From positions 6,253,831-6,317,830 of the forward strand of contig CM066914.1 in NCBI GenBank assembly GCA_033964015.1: 64,000 nt of DNA, written 5' to 3'. A program made the translations under genes and the position numbers. Shown piece by piece: positions 56,401 to 64,000 of this stretch. The notes under the pieces were generated by a model. The model made no database searches. It was not told the DNA's origin and saw only the letters and a list, made by a program, of their open reading frames with translations. The number at the start of each line of letters is the position of its first letter. Position 1 is the first letter of the stretch. This DNA comes from Scolanthus callimorphus. Its lineage: Eukaryota > Cnidaria > Anthozoa > Actiniaria > Edwardsiidae.

Positions 56401-58726
56401 GTGGTTCCCTGTTCTTCTGTGATCATGCAAAAAAAACTTTTTTGAAGGAGAAAGTTTGACGATGATAAGCCGACTAGTTTCCGACTAGAATTCACACAAG
56501 ACAGGTCATTTTTCAGATGAGAAACTCGTCTCAGATGGGAAACTCATCTCTAGTGTGAATTCGGTTAATATTGAGGTCTACATGCACTGTAATTTGGCAC
56601 AGTTGCCTTGTTCTCTTACTTTAATGTATTTTTTAAAAGCAGAACAGATAATTGGTTTTAAGGATCCTACTGGCAGAATCCTTGTTGGCAAAGTCATTAA
56701 TCCCGCTGGGTCTTGTCGGTTTTTATTAAGTTTCCATGCAGGTGTAAAGGGTTGCTTTTGGCCAGTTCAGACGTGCTTGGCTGAAAGAACTGTACAGTTA
56801 AATGGCCACAACAACTATGGAAACAAAACCAAGAGTTTTTCAAGTGCAATATTAAAATTTGGATCTCTTTCACTTTACAGGAATTATGAACAAATTGCCA
56901 AAGCTCATCAAAGCCAGGTTGGTAATATCTTCTTTGATATGACTTGCTATTCTATTATTATTTTACCTCTCCATACTTGCAGTAATCTGAGAGAAGTGCT
57001 GTGCCTCTCGTGAATGATATGAAATGTTTATTCATGTAACATGTCGGGGCCTTGAAATTGGAAATGCACTTACCCACCACGTCAGGCATTTGTTTACACC
57101 AAGGCCCTCTACCTGTAACTCATTAATTAGCACTCCCTGATCAACAAGGGCAAAGCCTTTTGAAAAGTCAGCAAAAAATACTCTGTCATAATTTTCCCCT
57201 CTATCTATACACATACTATGCTTTTGTAGAGTTTGTTCTATTGTAACAATCACTCTTTGTATTCTTAGCCCAATACAGGACAAAAGAAAGTTTCTGATGA
57301 AGCTAAATTTAGTGTGGTAAGTTTGTTGTGCTACTTCAGCTCTACTACTCTTCCCAGCAGACTGAGTTTAGTGTAAATGTATGAACACTATGAAAACTGC
57401 TGCCCCTGAATCTTACACCAGGCAGGTTTTACTCAACAATATCACACCCGAGATGCTTTGTCACCATGTTTTTGGAGCAGTGAAATCCAAGGTGGCTTTC
57501 GGAAGTGAGTGAGAGTTGAGAAAGTGGTTCAAACATTCTCACAACTCAGAAAACACAAACACAAGGTCAGGACTTGCTGGTCTGTTTACTATACTGTCGA
57601 CTGAATCACAATGTCGGATGAGGACTCCATAAGTCGTCTGTGCACTTAAAAATAGAATAGCCACAACCAGATGGAACAACTTTGCAGGTCTATATGTAGC
57701 TTGAAAAGGAAAGGTTGAAACTTGAACTTGAAACTAGATTATTTTCTGTGACATGAAATATTACCCTGAGTTCTGTTTCTTTATATATATAGTTCAAACA
57801 AATCATGGACAACCAGTTTTTGACATTCAACGACACAGTAGCCGTAAACGACTTTGACAGTCTGTCATCTGGGATCTTCAACTGGCTAGAGGAATACTGT
57901 AAACCCCAGGTATGTGTTTGAGGTTTCCCATGGTGTGGAGTAACCAACCATCAAAGTCGCCCTTACTATGTTCCAGAATGCCACTGGTGGCAGAAACAGG
58001 GCAGCAATCTACCAAACGATTTGCGTGGTAAAAGAGAAAAAAATAAATCAATGTTTACAATTGCCAGACTTCAAAGACTTGCAGCTCTGAAGCTGAATTA
58101 CACTACGATAGGTCTCAACGGCACCAGACACTACAGACACCAGACAGTACAGACACTAGGGGTGGTAACTGGCAAAGGGTTTATTGCGTCCTCAGTGGTT
58201 CTTTACTGCCGATGATACAAGTCAAGATTCCAATTTCATTTGGGCGATTCTGTGCTGTCAATCAAATTATAAATCACATGATCAGGACACATTGTTGTGC
58301 ACTACATGTGTAACAGTGCTACTAGTACGACCTTGAGTTCATCATGGGTTGAAGTGATTTGTCATTTCTCCTGTGTTACACGTCTTTCGGATGAGGCAAT
58401 AATCCGAGGTCCCACCTCTCAATACTCCACAATAACAAAGCTGATCATGAGGGACGTAAAAGAAACTCTGGGCTGGTCTATTCTCAGTGATAGAACTCAC
58501 TGCAATATGATATATAATATATAACCGCACTTATGATTGTAAACTGCACTTGTAAAAAACTCATTGTAGAGATCTGACATCTCGCAATTTGTAAAGTACT
58601 TAGAGCGCATGGAATTAATCGCTTTATAAATACATACATTTATTTTTTTTTTTTTTTCAGTTTTTCATGGATACAGTCATTCGATCCCTGCGGACGCTGA
58701 GCACGCAAGGTGCGTTCCAAACCTAG
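50498..58726 (+). CDS. MLX: Max-like protein X (bHLH-zipper transcription factor), complete
   Basis: Partner of Mondo/ChREBP and MAD proteins. The heterodimers bind CACGTG-type elements in sugar- and nutrient-responsive genes and shuttle between cytoplasm and nucleus. I reconstruct ten coding exons: 50498-50527, 53975-54017, 54096-54158, 54272-54375, 55325-55421, 56166-56265, 56881-56917, 57269-57316, 57793-57909 and 58661-58726. They total 705 bases (234 residues) with GT/AG at each junction and continuous phase. The basic region has His68, Glu72 and Arg76, the trio that reads CACGTG. Helix-loop-helix follows (KGYDDLLSIVP, then SKAIILQKSIDYISFMHQQ), then the zipper (LEKLRKEVMALKIMK, NYEQIAKAH) and the C-terminal dimerisation/localisation region ending in FNWLEEYCKPQ. 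The 10-codon first exon is the least certain. The stop in exon 10 gives a tail differing from vertebrates. Confidence 0.94.
51088..52219. mobile_element. Long-TIR element in MLX intron 1
   Basis: Arms of about 115 bp include agaaacatataagtgggttg, aaacgtgtaaca, caacctgcgaacaactcgcg and caccatatttggaaa. All are inverted at 52121-52219. The interior is AT-rich with no transposase. Just outside the left end lies ggccccgtccacactacgcc, which resembles a different transposon terminus. Confidence 0.88.
52399..52561. repeat. Two direct repeats of about 54 bp
   Basis: gcaaaaggtcttgggtaacg, tttatgattggatgac and ggatcatgtgatt occur at 52398 and 52505 in the same orientation with few differences. MLX intron 1. 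Confidence 0.85.
54967..55225. mobile_element. Foldback in MLX intron 4
   Basis: atccattcgcctttgtcgc and caagatggc-type sequences at 54967-55000 are inverted as gacaaaggcgaatggc at 55213-55228. Arms are short, so it is an old or truncated MITE. Confidence 0.65.
56309..56570. mobile_element. TTCACACTAGAGACG MITE, copy 2
   Basis: Same family as 18998-19229. The ends taatagccgaattcacac and gtgtgaattcggttaata are inverted. It holds an internal 37-bp direct repeat (gcctgagacgagtttctcat twice) absent from copy 1. It sits about 45 bp beyond the splice donor of MLX exon 6. Confidence 0.9.
58321..58650 (+). mobile_element. SINE-like tail upstream of the last MLX exon
   Basis: gtctttcggatgaggcaata and ccgaggtccc, followed by ttgtaaagtacttagagcgc and ctttataaatacataca, resemble the conserved 3' part of animal SINEs. 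The segment ends in a T-run that directly precedes the cag acceptor of the exon at 58661. The tRNA-like head is not clear. Confidence 0.55.
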
Positions 58727-59339
58727 TGATAACTTATTATCATGGTCTTGAAAACTAATACGGAAAGTCGTACAACAACCGGGACAAGAAACAGCAAATA
58801 ATAATCAAAACTGGAACTGTATAGTGTATCTGTGGTTTCCCTATGACTCGTCATAGGGCTGTTCCAAAAAAGCTGTAACCCCCTATCGCGGAACTATGAT
58901 TGTTCATCTTCATAGCCTCCTCCCCAGGAAAGGAAGAAATAGAAGAGAGAGAAAAAAACGAAAAAACAACAACATTTTTTTCTCTTCTTTTCTCTCTCCT
59001 CTTTTTCTTTCGAGCGTTGCTTGCGGGGGAGGCTAGTGTGTTCAAGAATTGCTGTGCCACTCTTGAAATTCGAGGGCTCCTATAGATAACTTCGTCACAT
59101 GACGAGTAAGTTCCACGATACATTTCACGCGAAAAATGATGAATTTCTCTTGGATCCCATAGCAAAGATTTGATATTATTTCGAGCTTTGAACTTTCTTT
59201 GCGCGCGGGTAACCTGTGTTTTTGTCGAATTCAGCTTTCAACCATTGACTTCCACATTAAATCTCACTCGTCTTTAGCCAATCAACGCGCGCGTAAGAAT
59301 GGGGTTCTGCACGAAATTTGAAGCAACCCTGAGAAAATT
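58727..59339. other. Downstream of MLX, no gene seen
   Basis: A purine-rich stretch followed by a pyrimidine-rich one (58920-59010) could pair. No clear polyadenylation signal stands out immediately after the MLX stop. Confidence 0.45.
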
Positions 59340-59530
59340 CCATGTTCTCTTAAGACCCCTGTGGAAATTCAGGAAAGACCCCTTTAGAAATTCAGGATTA
59401 AGAAAATGCCCTGTGAAAGTTCCAGGATAAACAAAAACTCCTGTGGAAATTCCAGGGTCATAAGCAAAGACCCCTGTGGAAATTCCAAGGTCATAAAGAG
59501 ATACCCCAGTGGAAATTCTAGGTTCCTCGA
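59340..59530. repeat. Tandem units of about 33 bp
   Basis: Five to six units of gacccctgtggaaattccag followed by ggtcataaa or similar, increasingly degenerate toward the left. Confidence 0.85.
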
Positions 59531-59888
59531 TAGGAGAGCAAAAATTAAATGGAACAGCCCAATTTTGGCAAAGCAAATCGTGACGTGCGTCATATCATTG
59601 AAAGAATATATAGAGAAATGGACCTGTTGGTTAGTTTGAGTTTCAGAGAGGTTGCAAATAAAAATGTGCGTTTAATAGTTTTTTTTTTATGCGTTCTCGC
59701 ATAAGAAAATCATGGAGTTATGCTATTCTATTATGCGGGAGGAAGCGGGCCTTGTGCTCTGACAGCAGAAGGGTTGACTTAGACTTTTTTACTCTAGAAG
59801 CCAGCTTTGTAAGCATCCGAGAACAGGAACAACTCTCTAGGCAATATTCAAGTTGGTGGGAAACCGAAAGAAGCATTGACAATTTGAA

Positions 59889-59962
59889 AAATGAATAAGA
59901 ATGGGAATAGGAATGGGAAAGAGAAAAAGAAAAAGAAAGAGAGAGGGAAAGGGAACATCGCA
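59889..59962. repeat. Purine-rich simple repeat
   Basis: Alternating ggaatggga and gaaagagaaa runs. All purines over about 70 bp. Confidence 0.85.
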
Positions 59963-60430
59963 CATTTTGGTCTCCCTGTGGAAAGGGCCGGGTTCTAATA
60001 AAGCGACTCTTCACTGTTCCTCGCCCTTTTGTTATTCAAATCGAATTACAGCCTGGAATGGAGGCAGTGAGCAATATTTTCTTCCCTCATTATTATTCGC
60101 CATTATTGACTGGGAAAAGTTGAAATTCAGTGTCAAAGCTCACATCAGCTACATCAGAGTGTACGCGTGAATCCTGATCATCTGTTTAAATTTGTCAGCA
60201 AAGTTATTAATCACCGATGTGATTAGATTAGGAGAACAACACATTTAATTCTCTTATCTATATTATATGAGATATTCTGTTGATTTCTTGATGAAACCAA
60301 AAAAGACCCAAGGATGAACGTTGTTTACTGAAAAAATTGTCAGAGTCAATAAATCAACGTACCTTGGGTACTAGAATCTTCGATCAGTTTCATTTTGCTC
60401 GAGAGACGGAAGTGGGAGGAGCCGGGACCC

Positions 60431-60492
60431 GCCCCCACCCCCCCCCCCCCCCCCCCCCCCCCACACACCACACACACACACACGCACACATA
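60431..60492. repeat. Poly-C tract followed by (CA)n
   Basis: About 25 C with one interruption, then cacacaccacacacacac. Confidence 0.93.
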
Positions 60493-60828
60493 CTATCCTT
60501 CCCGCAAAGACAGAGAGGAAATGATATTTGGGGATCTTTTTCTTTATACTTTTATTCGGCTGCAGTTATTTCTCAAACTTTATTGTCAAAAACAGATGCT
60601 ACCTCCCGGTGCTTCTACACGGCCTTCACAAAGCTGGTAAAAAATAATTCAAGGGAATGTTCATTTTTGTGCTGATCAAAGTACCACCTCCCCCTTAGTT
60701 TAGGCCTTAATTATAAAGCCAGTACGAAATCCATTGTTGTCAACGGTCCATTATTTTTAAATTGGATCGCGCGCGCTGAAATTGTACACTTTCGGCTTTT
60801 TATCATTCACTATATAATTAATAAATAA

Positions 60829-60950
60829 CAGGTATCCATGCTGTCCAACTAAGAAAAAATGGATGATTCCTCGGAACTCGGAATTGGACGAGGCCGCAGA
60901 GTTCCTCTGAATCATCCAATTTGTTCTTATTGGGCAGCATGGAGTCCTAT
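60829..60950. mobile_element. Small foldback MITE
   Basis: ccatgctgtccaactaagaa and ttcttattgggcagcatgg are the ends. The inner arms tggatgattcctcggaact and agttcctctgaatcatcca continue the stem. Confidence 0.9.
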
Positions 60951-61566
60951 TATATAAACTAATATCAAAATATCATATCCTCCAAATTTAATATTCATAA
61001 TTTGCAATGCTGTAAGTATGTGTACAAAATCTCGAGCTTGTGCATTCATAAACTGCGAAGCTAGAAACTCGTAGAAAATTCATTTCCGCTCTGTCTGCCG
61101 CCGGATTTTGCTTTCGCAGCCCTTGTTACTCGCACGCTGAGCGTAGACTCAGGGTGGGTCAACGATGAGGCATGAAGACATTCTCATATGTTCTTATCAT
61201 AATTTTGTTTATTTTTGCTACAATTTAATTTTCTATTAAACATGTTGAGCCTATTACATTAACATAATACACGATCACCTTGTGCTTGCAACGTCCTTTT
61301 CTTTGTAGCTGAGCCAATATATTTTTCTAGTGTAACCAGAAAAGAAAATATTTGTCTTTAATTTTGTGCTTAAATTCTGTAATTACATTTTGCCCATTTT
61401 ACATTCAAATCACTCGGGGAGTTTTCAGACATAAATTAGAAGAGAATTCATATAGATATCCGTATGTACAAATCAATTTATCTAGTCAGGCTTTAGATTA
61501 TTACTATAGGTTTTACTGTAGACGAGAAGTCATGCGACTCTATAATGGAAAAGTGTGGTTTCAGTT
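60951..61566. other. Spacer downstream of the esterase gene
   Basis: AT-rich sequence without gene-like frames or clear repeats. Confidence 0.5.
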
Positions 61567-63354
61567 CTATTCCCGCAAAAACCCCATTAAGTGATAAATA
61601 ATCAACAGCCCTAAAACACCTGGATGACTTATTACTTCACTTACCACGCAACACGCTGAGCTTTTGCTCGATATTTCAGCTGAGCATGAAAACTGTTCCA
61701 ATTTTGGTACATAGTAATTCCAGAACGCCATCCTTCTCGGTTCAAAGGCGTGTGCTAACTGAGGGGAGAGTTGTAGCTTCAAATAAGCCCCCTTAGGCTG
61801 ACTATATTGCGTCCAGTTCACGTTTTCGACCGGAAGAGGAGTAGGTTGTCCGTCTTTGATAAAATTACTATACAACTGTAGTATAAAGTGACTCATTTCT
61901 CTGTCTTGGTCGTCAAAGGAGGAGCTAGAAGCGTTAAAATGCGGAGCCCCGAATGAGAAATCCACGTTACTGCTGTGCTGTACCCACACCTTGCTATAGT
62001 TCGCTAAATGTCGGAACTCGAAAACATAGGTAGGGGAGTACTGTGAGTGGTAATTAGCGCAAGCAATGGTTGGCCCAGCAATGTAATAGTCCGTACACAT
62101 ATCCACCATAGCTGCCTCCAGGGTTACATGGTCTGCGGTCTTCCCCCATGGGTAGTAGACTAGTTCCAGTGCGTCTGCTAGCCGCATGGCCATACCGCGA
62201 TCTCTTATTCCCATAAACATCTGAATCCCTCGTTCGATTCCTTTTCTAAAGAGCTGTTTGTCAAGGGTTTTCGGAAGCTCGAGCTGCTGAAGCATGTGCA
62301 CGCCGTCGTGTTGGGTAAAACCTAAGATTAGGGGAACCCTGTGGAATTTCCCTGCCTTCCTTAAATTTTCGGGTGTGTCTGGGAGGTAATGACCATCGAC
62401 AACTGGCCCTGGCCATTCTGGGTAATGAAACGCTAAATCCTCCGCGTCTTTTGTTTGCAGACACTTCACAACATCCTTGTGCTTTTTACGATCGCATAGC
62501 ATTTTTCGCGCCAGACGCTTCGACTTGTCTAACGCCTCTTTGCGCGGCAAAATGGCGAAAGGAGAAAGTTCGGAGCCGCTCTCGATAATGGCGCTCTGGA
62601 ATAGCCCTTTCGTGAGAGGGGATAGCAGATGAAGCCCGACGCTCGATCCCCCTGCGCTGTTACCGCAAATTGTAATCTTGTTGGGATCTCCGCCAAAGCT
62701 GGCGATGTTCTCCTTGACCCATCTCAGCGCTTGAACTTGATCCAGCATCCCATAATTCCCCGGGGCCGCGTCATCTCCCGTGGTGAAGAAACCTAGCGCA
62801 CCCAGTCTGTAATGAATGGTTACCAGGACAACGCCATACAAGGGTGTTATCTCACCTGGTGTTTTGATCCTATTTGGCGTACCCAATAAATAGCTTCCTC
62901 CGTGGATGTAAAAAAGTACCGGATACCGACGTTTTTTGCGTTCAGCCGCTGGCGCGAAAATGTTCAAATACAAACAGTCCTCGCTCACGTTTTCTTCTGT
63001 AAACTCCGGCCATATTTTCTTGATCGAATCTACCAGGTAAGAGTAGCCTCTAATGTAGCTCGGTGGATGAATGCAGATGTTCCCAAAGGACGTTGCATTA
63101 AAGAAGCCCCCTTTCCATTTCTCGATGGCTTGCGGTGGCTTAAAACGCAGACTGCCTAATGGTTTCTTAGCGAAAGGGATTCCTAAAAACTTATTAATTC
63201 GCTTTACAGAGCTGTGCGAACCGGGAAAAGCCTGAGAAATCCCTAGGATTTTTCCGTACTTTGTTTGAAGGATGACTTCTCCCATTTGCGATGGTAGAAA
63301 CCACATCCAAGAACTGAAAACCAGAACCTTCCACAGTAATCCGATGACATCCAT
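61567..63354 (-). CDS. Carboxylesterase/cholinesterase-like protein, probably GPI-anchored
   Basis: 595-residue intronless frame of the type-B carboxylesterase family (alpha/beta hydrolases that cleave ester bonds). Residues 1-25 form a signal peptide. The family boxes are present: EDCLYLN at 125-131, the oxyanion-hole HGG at 151-153 and the nucleophile elbow GNSAGG at 231-236. The catalytic triad would be Ser233, Asp350 in QHDG and His460 in VQHSS. Most relatives have Glu at the acid position and GESAGG at the elbow, so both sites are unusual. About five N-glycosylation sequons and a hydrophobic C terminus (about 578-592) after a small-residue, Cys-rich stretch suggest a GPI-anchored secreted enzyme. 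Substrate unknown, and a non-catalytic adhesion-type member is possible. It is convergent with MLX. Confidence 0.9.
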   Translation of the reverse strand: MDVIGLLWKVLVFSSWMWFLPSQMGEVILQTKYGKILGISQAFPGSHSSVKRINKFLGIPFAKKPLGSLRFKPPQAIEKWKGGFFNATSFGNICIHPPSYIRGYSYLVDSIKKIWPEFTEENVSEDCLYLNIFAPAAERKKRRYPVLFYIHGGSYLLGTPNRIKTPGEITPLYGVVLVTIHYRLGALGFFTTGDDAAPGNYGMLDQVQALRWVKENIASFGGDPNKITICGNSAGGSSVGLHLLSPLTKGLFQSAIIESGSELSPFAILPRKEALDKSKRLARKMLCDRKKHKDVVKCLQTKDAEDLAFHYPEWPGPVVDGHYLPDTPENLRKAGKFHRVPLILGFTQHDGVHMLQQLELPKTLDKQLFRKGIERGIQMFMGIRDRGMAMRLADALELVYYPWGKTADHVTLEAAMVDMCTDYYIAGPTIACANYHSQYSPTYVFEFRHLANYSKVWVQHSSNVDFSFGAPHFNASSSSFDDQDREMSHFILQLYSNFIKDGQPTPLPVENVNWTQYSQPKGAYLKLQLSPQLAHAFEPRRMAFWNYYVPKLEQFSCSAEISSKSSACCVVSEVISHPGVLGLLIIYHLMGFLRE

Positions 63355-64000
63355 GGGGGATAATTTCTACCACGACGACTTCATTGTATTTCCCCTTCAG
63401 GTTGTTTTTCCAAGGCAGAGTACCATGCAGAGATTTTGAGGTCTGTGTCAAGGCGTTTGATATAGTACAAATGCGTCAAAACTGAAATCCTCTCGTGGCT
63501 GTGTTTGACAAGAAGGCTTGGCATGTAATAGGGTCACCGTAGTTCTCACCCCTCTCCCCTAAAATTTATCAGTTTTGTGGTATTACACGACATTAATTGT
63601 GCTACGAATGTGGCCTTCCGCCAGCTGAGACCAGGCCGCAAGTTAGAAGTCAATTCGCAGACGCTTGAGTTTATTAAAAGGGATTTCTCACTTCAGTAAT
63701 GCCTACCACTGACAAACAAACTCCAAAATGCCTTATACAGCAACCCCTTTTGATGAAAGAGTGTTGTGATTCGCCAGCTGATCACTTTAGCAGCAGAGGT
63801 CAGTCTGTATTAATCCACGGTGCGCGCCTAGCACCCATGTAATTCGTAGAATGCGTAATATATAGTCGCGTCTAATCCGAACCCCAAGTGCAAATAGGCC
63901 CGGATTCCGTGCATCTCTGATTTAACCACATGATTGAAAGCTTAGCCAAGAACAAATTGGATCAACGACAAAACAAACAGCACTGAAGATGGATACTTTT
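63355..64000. other. Upstream of the esterase, no gene seen
   Basis: Must contain the esterase promoter. No TATA box, repeat or further gene can be supported. Confidence 0.45.

Noticed and set aside
56555..57013. 152-codon frame in MLX intron 6
   Set aside because: It begins in the MITE end, runs through the intron and over the true exon 7 in a different frame, and has no recognisable domain.

Overview
This 64 kb window is nuclear DNA of an animal, most likely a cnidarian and probably an anthozoan such as a stony coral or sea anemone. It is AT-rich, its conserved genes have short exons with GT-AG introns, and the space between and inside genes is crowded with small foldback and terminal-inverted-repeat elements (MITEs), 8-150 bp tandem arrays and poly-G/poly-C foldbacks. 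The cnidarian assignment is inferred from overall character and not proven by a marker gene.

Layout. 1-3.9 kb: an 8-bp minisatellite family in several arrays, a 1-kb tandem duplication and an 848-bp foldback that carries the same minisatellite. 3.9-10.2 kb: a BEL/Pao LTR retrotransposon on the minus strand with matching LTRs and a 5-bp target duplication, but with a deleted gag, two frame breaks and one in-frame stop. Its 5' LTR is split by a 645-bp MITE. 10.2-18.3 kb: repeats, a degenerate hAT-type transposase and several foldbacks. 18.3-26.7 kb: a segmental duplication of a head-to-head pair of divergent seven-transmembrane receptor-like genes. Three of the four genes are open and the fourth is broken by a 1.9-kb deletion and a MITE. 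26.7-32.1 kb: mostly MITEs. 32.1-46.6 kb: a complete RAP1GDS1 (SmgGDS) armadillo-repeat gene on the minus strand, for which I reconstruct 15 coding exons and 621 codons. 46.6-50.5 kb: an intergenic region of MITEs. 50.5-58.7 kb: a complete MLX bHLH-zipper gene on the plus strand, 10 coding exons and 234 codons. 61.6-63.4 kb: an intronless 595-residue carboxylesterase/cholinesterase-like gene on the minus strand.

The exon models of RAP1GDS1 and MLX were built by hand. Every junction has a GT donor and an AG acceptor, the reading phase is continuous through all exons, and the products match what I know of the vertebrate proteins along their length. RAP1GDS1 and MLX are divergent neighbours about 3.85 kb apart, and MLX and the esterase are convergent. 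I see no evidence that these three genes work in one pathway.

The most unusual content is the duplicated divergent receptor pair, whose two copies show when several MITEs arrived, and the 8-bp minisatellite family with a conserved flank that occurs both in tandem and as arms of a foldback.
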